From: Peptacetobacter hiranonis
GTDB lineage: Bacteria > Bacillota > Clostridia > Peptostreptococcales > Peptostreptococcaceae
Direction: 5' to 3'
Assembly: GCF_008151785.1 (NCBI RefSeq)
Contig: NZ_CP036523.1
Location: 1,972,019-2,036,018, forward strand
DNA: 64,000 nucleotides
The notes under the pieces were generated by a model. It saw only the letters and a list, made by a program, of their open reading frames with translations. It was not told where the DNA came from and searched no databases. A program made the translations under genes and the position numbers. Shown here one piece after another: positions 1-8,030 of the stretch. Every line of letters begins with the position of its first letter. The stretch's first letter is position 1.

Positions 1-131
1 TGCATATATACATGTGCTAAACTTCCTTCAATGTCTTTTTTGTAAAGAACATTGTCGTATCCAAAAGACTGGTTAAATTCTTCCATTAATTTGTTTTCAG
101 ACTTTCTAAAGCGCCCTCCCCATAATTTCAT
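1..131 (-). CDS. argH: argininosuccinate lyase, N-terminal fragment
   Basis: Only the first 43 codons are inside the window; the gene runs off the left edge. The start reads MKLWGGRFRKSEN and continues to DIEGSLAHVYM, which is the characteristic amino end of argininosuccinate lyase (MKLWGGRF, then a D-I-x-G-S-x-A-H block). The enzyme splits argininosuccinate into arginine and fumarate in the cytosol. The ATG at 131 follows a GGAGGAG ribosome site at about 138-144. The family match rests on these two motifs, as the catalytic part is not visible. Confidence 0.85.
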   Translation of the reverse strand, partial: MKLWGGRFRKSENKLMEEFNQSFGYDNVLYKKDIEGSLAHVYM

Positions 132-301
132 AAAAATCTCCTCCTATTTTGATAAATTTCGGTTTAGTTTTTTCTACTTTATTCGTTTAAATTGGTATTT
201 TTATTTTATTAATTAGTCTAACTTTTAATTTAAATTTTCTCAATTTTCGTTAAACTATATAAATTCAATTATATTACATTTTATTTCTATTGTAAATCAA
301 A

Positions 302-385
302 AAAATAAAGGCAAAATAAATAACTAATTTTATATGACAAATTATTTTATCATCATACTTACAAGTTATTATCTTGCCTTTATTA
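302..385 (-). terminator. terminator of the flavodoxin-ferredoxin gene
   Basis: A long imperfect inverted repeat: AATAAAGGCAA at the left pairs with TTGCCTTTATT at the right, and a second step (AATAACT with AGTTATT) extends the stem. On the minus strand it lies directly after the stop codon at 394 and ends in a run of T. It separates this gene from argH. Confidence 0.7.
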
Positions 386-393
386 AATATAAT

Positions 394-1149
394 TTATATT
401 AAAAGAGTATTTTCTTTTCTATCAAAGCATGATTTTTTAAGTTTTTTACCAGCTACTGCTTTCATTACAGGATTTACCTTTCTAGCATTAGATGGACATG
501 CTTTTATACATCTCATACAAGAAATACATTTTGATTTATCTACTTTTTTAGGATTTTCCTTAGAAATTGCCCCCACGGGACAAACTGTGGCACATACTCC
601 ACATCCATTACATGCACTAGATCCTTTTGGTTTTAAAGGTATACCATTATATTCTCTGTATGGTTTATTTCCCTTTGGTTTTAATTCTGTGTTTATATCA
701 CCTGAATTAAATTTTTCTTTTATTTCTTTTGCAAATTTTGTTAATTCATCTATATCCTTTGAATCCGGTCTATTTGCAGCAACCGTTCTTTCTACAGAAT
801 GTTCTGCTATTGCTGTAACCATAGCACCTACTCTAAAACCACAATTTTCTAATACTTCCTGTAGCTCTAACATAGTATCTTCGTAATCTCTATTACCATA
901 TACAACAACTGCAACTGCTTTTGCATTATTTCCTTTTAATTTAGAAATTCTTTCCACTGCAACTGCTGGCACTCTTCCTCCATAAGAAGGTACAGCTATT
1001 AAACATACGTCTTCTTCTTTAAACTCTTTATTAGATTTAGCTTTAAGTGGAGTTAAATCTATTTTTTCATGACTTTCCCAAACAGAAGCTAGTGTTTCTA
1101 CAACTTTTTCTGTTCCACCTGTTGGACTAAAGTATATTGAATATACCAA
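394..1149 (-). CDS. EFR1-type flavodoxin-ferredoxin fusion protein
   Basis: Predicted 251-residue electron-transfer protein. The first half is flavodoxin-like, with the FMN phosphate loop SPTGGTEK at residues 8-15. The C-terminal part is a bacterial ferredoxin with two [4Fe-4S] motifs, Cys180-183-186-190 and Cys208-211-214-218, each followed by proline. This matches the EFR1 ferrodoxin family of clostridia; the redox partner is unknown. I place the start at TTG 1149 because GAGGTGAT sits at the right distance and the motif SIYFSPTGG normally lies at the extreme amino end; a longer frame from 1194 would have no ribosome site. Two palindromes just upstream, and a MarR gene beyond them, suggest repression by that regulator (inference). 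Confidence 0.85.
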   Translation of the reverse strand: MVYSIYFSPTGGTEKVVETLASVWESHEKIDLTPLKAKSNKEFKEEDVCLIAVPSYGGRVPAVAVERISKLKGNNAKAVAVVVYGNRDYEDTMLELQEVLENCGFRVGAMVTAIAEHSVERTVAANRPDSKDIDELTKFAKEIKEKFNSGDINTELKPKGNKPYREYNGIPLKPKGSSACNGCGVCATVCPVGAISKENPKKVDKSKCISCMRCIKACPSNARKVNPVMKAVAGKKLKKSCFDRKENTLLI

Positions 1150-1170
1150 AATTATCACCTCTATTTTTAT

Positions 1171-1183
1171 TTTAGTTACTAAA
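1171..1183. promoter_or_regulatory. proximal MarR-type operator candidate
   Basis: Perfect palindrome TTTAGT-T-ACTAAA, 22 bases upstream of the TTG start of the flavodoxin-ferredoxin gene. It is nearly the same as a second site at 1239-1251. MarR dimers bind short palindromes of this size; the link to the neighbouring MarR gene is inferred from position. Confidence 0.6.
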
Positions 1184-1238
1184 CTATATTTCAAAAAAAT
1201 AGTTCAGTACTACGATATTGTAAATTACAACTATATCA

Positions 1239-1251
1239 TTTAGTCACTAAA
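1239..1251. promoter_or_regulatory. distal MarR-type operator candidate
   Basis: Perfect palindrome TTTAGT-C-ACTAAA. With the following CTAT it repeats the proximal site over 17 bases with a single mismatch, centre to centre 68 bases. It lies between the stop of the MarR gene and the start of the redox gene. Confidence 0.6.
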
Positions 1252-1298
1252 CTATCTTTATAATAATCTTTTACTATTCTTTTGTCAATACTACTAAT

Positions 1299-1799
1299 TT
1301 AGATGTAGTTCTTTCCCCAATCAGAATTTTCATCTTTTTCGTATTTTAGCATTTCTTCACCAAATTCAGCAAATCTTGCTTCAAATCTACAGATAAGTTC
1401 TAGTTCTTCTTCTGTAAATTCATTAAAGAAAGGACATGCTTTTGCGTATTGTTCTTCATCGTATTTAGTATGTATTTTGTCGAGTTCTTTTCCTTTTTCA
1501 GTCAATCTAACAGAATACTGTCTTTTATCTTCGCTTTCTTGTACCCTTTCTATGAACCCTTTTTTCTCTAATTTTTTTAGATACTGAGAAACTGCACCTT
1601 TAGTTATATTCAGCCTCTCGCTTAGTTCACTGATATTATCCAAGCCACCTTCACCTATTTCTGTTATAACATGCACTTCCCTCATATGCATTTTTTCACC
1701 TGGATAATATTCATGTGGAGTCGAAAGAAATTTGTAATAAGTAAATGATAGATTTCTTTTGAATACTAATATTTTTTGAAGTAAATCTTTTCTGTTCAT
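1299..1799 (-). CDS. MarR family transcriptional regulator
   Basis: 166-residue winged-helix DNA-binding protein. The recognition helix region reads ISELSERLNITKGAVSQYLKKLEKKGF, followed by the wing EDKRQYSVRLTEKGKEL, the standard MarR signature. MarR proteins act as dimers and often sense small phenolic or oxidising compounds. The start is taken as ATG 1799, preceded by GGTGAGGGG; an upstream GTG in the same frame lies inside that ribosome site. It is transcribed in the same direction as, and upstream of, the flavodoxin-ferredoxin gene, which is its likely target. The effector is unknown. Confidence 0.85.
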   Translation of the reverse strand: MNRKDLLQKILVFKRNLSFTYYKFLSTPHEYYPGEKMHMREVHVITEIGEGGLDNISELSERLNITKGAVSQYLKKLEKKGFIERVQESEDKRQYSVRLTEKGKELDKIHTKYDEEQYAKACPFFNEFTEEELELICRFEARFAEFGEEMLKYEKDENSDWGKNYI

Positions 1800-1892
1800 T
1801 TTTCCCCTCACCTATATACATATTTTTTACTCCTACCATTATATCTTATTATCTAAAATACTTCAATAAACTTAAGCAAACTGTTTTATTTA

Positions 1893-1929
1893 ACAAAAAA
1901 ATAGGAAGTCAAATACTTCCTATTTTTTC
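1893..1929 (-). terminator. terminator of the cation ATPase gene
   Basis: Strong hairpin with an AATAGGAAGT / ACTTCCTATT stem and a five-base loop, flanked by A-run and T-run, so it could act in both directions. It lies 26 bases after the ATPase stop and also separates the MarR gene promoter region from the ATPase. Confidence 0.85.
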
Positions 1930-1954
1930 GTTGTGGATTTTTCTATTTACTAAA

Positions 1955-4591
1955 TTATTTAACTGATTTTCTTATAAATATTTTACCAACTTCCATTACA
2001 AGAGTTGATATTAATGCAAGTCCTATACATATTCCAAGTTCCTGCATACCAAATGCTAGTGGTATTGAGAATATTGGTCTTACTGCTGGTATTAATACTA
2101 TTGAATATAATAAGAAGCATACTACCATAGCACCTATAACGTATTTATTTGAGAAGAATCCTATTTTAACTGCAGGATCTACGTTTGAACGGCTTGCTAT
2201 TGTCTGTAATGTTCTTGCAAATATTAATGTTGTGAATGCCATTGCTACACCAAATTCTGGAGATACCTGCATTCCTATGTACTGAGCTATTATTGTAACT
2301 ATACCTATTACAATACCTCTAAATACTACACGCTGCATTGTTCCATCAGCTAATATACCTTCATTTGCTGGTCTTGGGGCTCTCTTCATTGTTCCTCTTT
2401 CTGTTGGTTCAAATCCTAGTGCTATTGCTGGAAGTGAGTCATTTACAAGGTTTATGAATAGAAGCTGTAATGCTGTAAATGGATTTGTCCAGTTAGCAAA
2501 TACTGCAAATAGTATAGCTATTATAGCACCAAAGTTACCTGCAAATAAGTATGTTATAGATTTTTTGATATTGCTATAAACTGTTCTACCAACTTCAACT
2601 GCATTTACTATACTTGCAAAGTTGTCGTCAACTAGTACCATATCACTGGCATCCTTTGCAACATCTGTACCACTACCCATACCTATACCTATATCTGCCT
2701 GTTTTAAAGCTGGTGCATCATTTACACCGTCACCTGTCATAGCTGATACACAGTCTTTTTTCTGCCAAGCTCTTACTATTCTTATTTTGTTTTCTGGAGA
2801 AACCCTTGCGTATACAGTTATTTTTTCTAGTTTTTCATCTAGTTCTTCTTCTGTAAGTGCATCTAATTCCTGACCTGTTAAAGCAAGGTCACCATCTTCC
2901 ATTATTCCTATTTCTCTAGCTATTGCAGCTGCTGTTGTTTTATGGTCACCAGTTATCATAACTGTCTTTATTCCAGCTTCTTTAGCTTCTGCAACTGCAT
3001 CTATTACTTCTGCTCTTGGAGGGTCTATCATTGCAAGTAGACCTATTAAAGTTAAATCGTCTTCATCTTCTATTGAAGGTGAAAATCCTTCTTCTACTTC
3101 TTTATATGTAAATGCTAAAACCCTTAGCGCTCTATTTGAGAATCCTTCGTTCTGAGCTCTAAACTGCTGTTTTATTTCTTCTGTAAGTTCTTTCTTTTCT
3201 CCGTTTATTAAAACGTATTTTGATCTAGAGAAGATTATATCTGGAGCACCTTTAGTAAACATAAAGTATCCATCTCTAGTTTTATTTACAGTTGTCATTA
3301 ATTTTCTATCAGAGTCGAATGGTAATTCTTCAACTCTAGGATTTTCATTTCTTATATCTTCATAGTTTAATCCATTTTTATTTGCAAAATTGATTAAAGC
3401 CGTTTCTGTTGGGTCACCTATTTCCTGACCTTCACTACCTATTGCAGAGTCATTACATAATACTGAGCATAGTGTAAGTAATCTGCTGTGTGCGTTAGAT
3501 TCATAGCTTTCTGCTGAATTCATAACTTCTGGTTCAGTTCCATTCATATATAAATCTACTACTGTCATCTTGTTCTGAGTAAGTGTACCAGTTTTATCTG
3601 TACATATAACTTTTGCTGAACCTAATGTTTCAACTGCAGGAAGTTTTCTTATTATAGCCTGTTTTTTAGCCATATTATTTGTTCCAACTGCTAAAACTAT
3701 AGTCATTATTGATGATAATGCTTCTGGTATTGCAGCAACTGCTATTGCTACTGCGAACATAAATGAGCTAAGAACTACCTCACCCATATTTCCTGTTCCC
3801 ATTATGAATGCTTTACCAACCTGTATTCCGAATATTAGTAATGCAAGTAATGTTATACCAACACCTAATTTTTTACTAAATGATTCTATATTCTGCTGAA
3901 GTGGAGTAAGTTTTGAGTCTGCATTTTCAAGTAGTCCTGCTATTTTACCCATTTCACTGTTCATACCAGTTCCAGTTGTTACAAATGTTCCTCTACCATA
4001 AACTACCATTGAACCACTAAATACCATATTTTTCTGGTCTCCTAAAGGAGATTCATCTTCTATAACATCCGTGTGTTTTAATACTGGTTCTGATTCACCT
4101 GTAAGCATTCCTTCAACACATTTTAATGTCTGTGCTTCTATTAATCTACCATCTGCTGGTACATAGTCCCCTGCTTCAAGTATTACTACATCCCCTGGTA
4201 CTAATTCTTTAGCAGGTATAGTTAATTTGTTTCCTTCTCTTATAACCTTTGCGTTTGGCGCAGATAAAGCTTTTAAACTGTCTAATGAGCTTTCTGCTTT
4301 CTTTGTCTGAACAACTCCAAGTATACTGTTAAGTATTATAACTGCAAATATTATTAAAGATTCCATAGTTTCACCTAATGCAATCTGAACTATTGCAGCT
4401 ATAAGAAGTATTATAACTAGTGGATCTTTAAAGCTTTCTAAAAATAGTTTCCATACAGGTACTTTGTCTTTTTCCTGTAATTCGTTGTAGCCATGTTTTT
4501 CTAAAAGCTGTTTTGCTTTTTCTTGACTCAAACCATTTTCACTTGATTCTAAGTCAGTTAAAACTTCTTCATAATTTTTCTGATAAAACAT
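1955..4591 (-). CDS. P2-type cation-transporting ATPase (Ca2+/Mn2+ exporter type)
   Basis: 878-residue P-type ATPase. Visible landmarks are TGES at 164-167 (actuator), VAAIPEAL at 286-293 in membrane helix 4, the phosphorylation site DKTGTLT with Asp332, the MITGDH motif at 545-550, GDGVND at 620-625, and NLVND at 714-718 in helix 6. The helix 4 and 6 motifs are those of SERCA/PMR1-like Ca2+ pumps. The usual label would be calcium ATPase, but the leader is a yybP-ykoY manganese riboswitch, and related pumps behind this riboswitch export Mn2+ in lactic streptococci. I infer manganese detoxification, possibly with Ca2+ activity. The ATG at 4591 has GGAGGA upstream; the gene is monocistronic. 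Confidence 0.9.
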   Translation of the reverse strand: MFYQKNYEEVLTDLESSENGLSQEKAKQLLEKHGYNELQEKDKVPVWKLFLESFKDPLVIILLIAAIVQIALGETMESLIIFAVIILNSILGVVQTKKAESSLDSLKALSAPNAKVIREGNKLTIPAKELVPGDVVILEAGDYVPADGRLIEAQTLKCVEGMLTGESEPVLKHTDVIEDESPLGDQKNMVFSGSMVVYGRGTFVTTGTGMNSEMGKIAGLLENADSKLTPLQQNIESFSKKLGVGITLLALLIFGIQVGKAFIMGTGNMGEVVLSSFMFAVAIAVAAIPEALSSIMTIVLAVGTNNMAKKQAIIRKLPAVETLGSAKVICTDKTGTLTQNKMTVVDLYMNGTEPEVMNSAESYESNAHSRLLTLCSVLCNDSAIGSEGQEIGDPTETALINFANKNGLNYEDIRNENPRVEELPFDSDRKLMTTVNKTRDGYFMFTKGAPDIIFSRSKYVLINGEKKELTEEIKQQFRAQNEGFSNRALRVLAFTYKEVEEGFSPSIEDEDDLTLIGLLAMIDPPRAEVIDAVAEAKEAGIKTVMITGDHKTTAAAIAREIGIMEDGDLALTGQELDALTEEELDEKLEKITVYARVSPENKIRIVRAWQKKDCVSAMTGDGVNDAPALKQADIGIGMGSGTDVAKDASDMVLVDDNFASIVNAVEVGRTVYSNIKKSITYLFAGNFGAIIAILFAVFANWTNPFTALQLLFINLVNDSLPAIALGFEPTERGTMKRAPRPANEGILADGTMQRVVFRGIVIGIVTIIAQYIGMQVSPEFGVAMAFTTLIFARTLQTIASRSNVDPAVKIGFFSNKYVIGAMVVCFLLYSIVLIPAVRPIFSIPLAFGMQELGICIGLALISTLVMEVGKIFIRKSVK

Positions 4592-4651
4592 AAGTATTCC
4601 TCCTTTTCTTCTCTAATAGATATGATTCCTTTTTGATTTATTTTGAGTAAT

Positions 4652-4718
4652 AAAAAAACCTTGATACGAACCTTCAAAATAAACCGTTGTCTATTTTGAA
4701 GGTCTCGCTATCAAGGTT
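4652..4718 (-). terminator. riboswitch expression-platform terminator
   Basis: On the minus strand AACCTTGATA pairs with TATCAAGGTT outside, and ACCTTCAAAATA pairs with TATTTTGAAGGT inside, followed by seven T. The CCTTC in the left arm is also needed to close the riboswitch base stem (GAAGG at about 4797-4801), so ligand binding should prevent this terminator and turn the ATPase on. Confidence 0.8.
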
Positions 4719-4806
4719 AACATTCTATCCTCGCCAGTTGACCGAGCGTATATGCTGTATTGACGACCAACTGCACTTATCTGTGTAAGCTACTCCCCTT
4801 CGAGAA
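4699..4806 (-). ncRNA. yybP-ykoY manganese riboswitch
   Basis: On the minus strand the leader contains AAGGGGAGTAGCT at its start, a CAGTTG/CAACTG helix in the middle, and TAGCGAGACCTTC at the end, which are the conserved elements of the yybP-ykoY (Mn2+-sensing) aptamer. It is followed by a perfect terminator that competes with the aptamer base stem and then by the P-type ATPase start at 4591. Recognition is by remembered consensus; a covariance search would settle it. Mn2+ binding is known for the class; the on-switch logic here is inferred from the overlapping stems. Confidence 0.82.
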
Positions 4807-4828
4807 GTATTATTATTTTGTAATAAGT

Positions 4829-4857
4829 ATTATATATCTTTTAGCTAAATTTGTCTA
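4829..4857 (-). promoter_or_regulatory. promoter of the riboswitch-ATPase transcript
   Basis: On the minus strand TAGACA (4852-4857) and TATAAT (4829-4834) are separated by exactly 17 bases. Transcription would begin near 4822, just before the riboswitch. Confidence 0.7.
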
Positions 4858-4879
4858 TATTTATTTTAATATTTACAAT

Positions 4880-6673
4880 TTAGTTTTCTTCTTTTATATC
4901 TACTTTTATGCTTAATTCTTCAAGCTGAGCATCTTCTGCTGGAGCTGGAGCATTTGTCATTGGACATATAGCGTTCTGGTTTTTAGGGAATGCTATAACT
5001 TCTCTTATGTTATCAACTCCTGCAAGTAGCATAACTAATCTATCAAGTCCGAATGCCATACCAGCGTGTGGTGGTGCACCGTATTTGAAAGCATCTAGTA
5101 AGAATCCGAATTTATTGTAAGCTTCTTCTTCACTTAATCCTAGAGCTGCGAACATTTTTTTCTGAACTTCAGAGTCAGATATTCTCACAGATCCTCCACC
5201 TACTTCGTATCCATTTAATACTATATCATATGCTTTTGCTCTTAATGTATCTTTTTCATCAGTGTCAAGTCTGTCTATATCTTCATCTAATGGAGAAGTA
5301 AATGGATGGTGTTTAGCAACATATCTTCCATTTTCTTCATCTTCTTCAAATAGTGGGAATTCTGTTACCCATAAGAAGTTGAACTGATTTTTCTTTTCTT
5401 CTAATATTCCTAGTTTTTCTGCAACAGCAAGTCTTACCTGTCCTAATGCATCGTAAACTATAGCATCTTTGTCAGCAACGAATAGAAGTAAATCTCCTAC
5501 TTTACCGTTCATTCTTTCAACTATTGCATTTAAGTCTTCTTCACTGAAGAATTTAGCTATTGGAGATGTTACTCCTTCTTCAGTTATTTTCATCCATGCA
5601 AGACCTTTAGCTTTGTATGTTTTAGCACAGTCTTCTAAGTGAGATATCTGTTTTCTTGGGAATTTTTCAGCCATTCCTTCAACATTTATCCCTCTAACAC
5701 TCTTACCTTTTTCAGCACAGTCAGCGAATACTTTGAATCCACATCCTTCAACTAAATCAGTTATGTTTACAAATTCATATCCAAATCTAGTATCTGGTTT
5801 GTCTGAACCGTATCTGTCCATAGCTTCTGCGTAAGTCATTCTTGGTAGAGGAAGTTCTATATCAACATTTATAGTTTCTTTGAATATTTCCTGAACCATT
5901 TTTTCCATTATTGTCATAACATCTTCTGCTTCAACGAAAGACATTTCTGTATCTATCTGAGTGAATTCTGGCTGTCTATCAGCTCTTAAGTCTTCATCTC
6001 TGAAACATTTTACTATCTGGAAGTATCTATCCATACCAGAAACCATTAATAACTGTTTTAATAACTGTGGTGACTGTGGTAATGCATAGAATTTACCTTC
6101 ATTAACTCTACTTGGTACTAAGTAGTCTCTTGCACCTTCTGGAGTTGGTTTAACTAAGAATGGTGTTTCTATTTCACAGAAGTTCTGTTCTGTTAAGTAT
6201 CTTCTTACTATGTTAGTAACCTGCTGTCTTAACATTAAGTTTCTCTGCATTTTTGGTTTTCTAAGATCAAGATATCTGTATTTTAATCTTAATGCTTCTG
6301 AAACATCATCGTCATCTTTTATGTATATTGGTGGTGTTTCTGATTTGTTAAGTAATCTTAATTCATTTGCGAATACTTCAACATCTCCTGTTGGCATGTT
6401 AGGGTTTTTAGACTGTCTTTCTCTAACTTCCCCTTTAACAGCTATTACATATTCTGATCCTAATTTTTCTGCTTTTTCAAAAGCTTCTTTATCTACATCT
6501 GTATCGAATACTATCTGGCATATTCCGCCTCTATCTCTTAAATCAACGAATACAAGACCTCCAAGATTTCTCTTTTTCTGTACCCATCCCATAAGTACAA
6601 CTTCCTGTCCTATATTTTCAGCTCTTAACTCGCCACAATAGCAGCTTCTTTTTAGACCTTTTATTGTTTCCAA
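4880..6673 (-). CDS. aspS: aspartyl-tRNA synthetase
   Basis: 597-residue class II synthetase that charges tRNA-Asp. The amino end carries the OB-fold anticodon-binding domain (VLMGWVQKKRNLGGLVFVDLRDRGG). Motif 2 (FRDEDLRADRQPEFTQID), the bacterial GAD insertion in the middle, and motif 3 (GLDRLVMLL) near the C terminus are all present. I place the start at TTG 6673: GGAGGT lies seven bases upstream and the encoded METIKGLKRS gives the normal length; the longer frame from ATG 6715 has no ribosome site. It is followed by the riboswitch region of the next gene and ends the minus-strand synthetase cluster with hisS some 4 kb upstream. Confidence 0.95.
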   Translation of the reverse strand: METIKGLKRSCYCGELRAENIGQEVVLMGWVQKKRNLGGLVFVDLRDRGGICQIVFDTDVDKEAFEKAEKLGSEYVIAVKGEVRERQSKNPNMPTGDVEVFANELRLLNKSETPPIYIKDDDDVSEALRLKYRYLDLRKPKMQRNLMLRQQVTNIVRRYLTEQNFCEIETPFLVKPTPEGARDYLVPSRVNEGKFYALPQSPQLLKQLLMVSGMDRYFQIVKCFRDEDLRADRQPEFTQIDTEMSFVEAEDVMTIMEKMVQEIFKETINVDIELPLPRMTYAEAMDRYGSDKPDTRFGYEFVNITDLVEGCGFKVFADCAEKGKSVRGINVEGMAEKFPRKQISHLEDCAKTYKAKGLAWMKITEEGVTSPIAKFFSEEDLNAIVERMNGKVGDLLLFVADKDAIVYDALGQVRLAVAEKLGILEEKKNQFNFLWVTEFPLFEEDEENGRYVAKHHPFTSPLDEDIDRLDTDEKDTLRAKAYDIVLNGYEVGGGSVRISDSEVQKKMFAALGLSEEEAYNKFGFLLDAFKYGAPPHAGMAFGLDRLVMLLAGVDNIREVIAFPKNQNAICPMTNAPAPAEDAQLEELSIKVDIKEEN

Positions 6674-6888
6674 ACTTATTACCTCCGTCCTCATTTTGAC
6701 TATATTGAATCTCAATTTAATAAATCAAGAGTATTCTTTTCCAATTTAATAAATTGCATATAGTATATATTATATCCTATTAACACTTTATTGTGAATAC
6801 AATGTGTTATAATTGCTTTGATAAGTTTTTTCTTATCATATTTTTATATTATAACACAACTCTCATTCAATGAGATATAGGAGGAAAT

Positions 6889-7316
6889 ATGAAAAATAAT
6901 ACTTTTTTAAATGAACCTTGGCTTAAATGGGCAATAGATATTCAGAGTATAGCCCAGGCTGGAATTGAATACACAAAAGATATTTACGATAAAGAAAGAT
7001 ATGAAATGCTCAGGCTTCTAATACAGTAAAAGAAGTTAGAGAAGAGTCTGGATATAATGTAAAATGTGATAGAGTTATCGCACTTCACGATAGAAATAAA
7101 AGAAATAAACCACTTTATGTTTATGGTATCTGCAAAATATTTGTACAATGTGAATTAATTGATGGTGGATTTGTAGAAAATATAGAAACTACTGAAGCTA
7201 AATTCTTTGGATTGAATGAACTTCCAGAGTTAGATGAAGCCAAGTGTACTAAGGAACAAGTTAAAATGTGCTTTGATGCATATAATGATTCTAATTGGAA
7301 AGTTATTTTAGATTAA
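6889..7316 (+). pseudogene. NUDIX hydrolase remnant (internal deletion and frame change)
   Basis: A gene with a good ribosome site (AGGAGG) starts MKNNTFLNEPWLKWAIDIQS and reads for 46 codons to a TAA at 7029; this matches the amino-terminal domain found in front of some NUDIX hydrolases. From about 7007 another frame continues with NTVKEVREESGYNV, the second half of a Nudix box (KEVxEExG), and ends normally at 7316. The central part, including the first strand of the NUDIX fold and the G-G start of the Nudix box, is missing. The product cannot be a working hydrolase. A single-base error would not explain it, because roughly 80 residues are absent. Confidence 0.8.
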
Positions 7317-7435
7317 TTCTTTAAATTTATATTTATATTTGAAATATCTATAATTGTATTAATGTTAACTATATATCTATTGTAGACATAGTATATTCTC
7401 TCTGATATTATGAACTCTGTAAGGAGTGAGTTTGT

Positions 7436-8005
7436 ATGAGTGAATTTTTAGGGAATAACAATCCCTTTTATTTTGAGAAAGACATAAAACTTTTAAATGG
7501 TGATATATTATCATTAAGAAATGCTATCACAGCCGATGCAGAAACTGTGGTTAATTTCTTTAAAGTAACTTCAGATGAAAGCGATAATCTATCTTTTTCA
7601 TCTGATGAATATTTTGTAACACCTTATGAAGAAAAAATAGTAATCTCAAACATCAATAGAAATAGTAAGACTATAATGATTCTTGGTTTTATAGATGAAG
7701 TTCTTTGTTGCATTGCAGAGCTTAATTCTTCTTCTGAATTAAGATTATCTCACAACGTAGAATATTCTATAACTGTACTTAAAGATTTTTGGGGAATGGG
7801 AATTGGAAATGCTATAACAAATGAAATTATAGAGTTTGCAAAAGAAAAAAATATTAAAAATATAGTTTTATCTGTAAGACGGGAAAATAGCGCTGCAATA
7901 AATCTTTATAGAAAATATGGATTTAAGACTGTAGGAATAAAAAAGGACTATATTTGCATAGACGGAAAATACGACGACGAAATATCTATGCAGCTACAAT
8001 TATAA
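7436..8005 (+). CDS. GNAT family N-acetyltransferase
   Basis: 189 residues with the GNAT fold. The acetyl-CoA binding loop is FWGMGIGNAIT (motif A, Q/RxxGxG type), followed by NIVLSVRRENSAAINLYRKYGF, the typical motif B with the asparagine and the YxxxGF ending. The substrate cannot be told; the order resembles RimJ/RimL and uncharacterised YhhY-like enzymes. A strong AAGGAGTGAG site precedes ATG 7436. It stands alone on the plus strand; its terminator has been split by an insertion sequence 25 bases downstream. Confidence 0.85.
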   Translation: MSEFLGNNNPFYFEKDIKLLNGDILSLRNAITADAETVVNFFKVTSDESDNLSFSSDEYFVTPYEEKIVISNINRNSKTIMILGFIDEVLCCIAELNSSSELRLSHNVEYSITVLKDFWGMGIGNAITNEIIEFAKEKNIKNIVLSVRRENSAAINLYRKYGFKTVGIKKDYICIDGKYDDEISMQLQL

Positions 8006-8030
8006 AAAAAAGGATGTCTCAATTATACTT

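Noticed and set aside
6889-7316. A sequencing error as the cause of the broken NUDIX gene.
   Set aside because: A single indel cannot explain the loss of about 80 residues, including half of the Nudix box.
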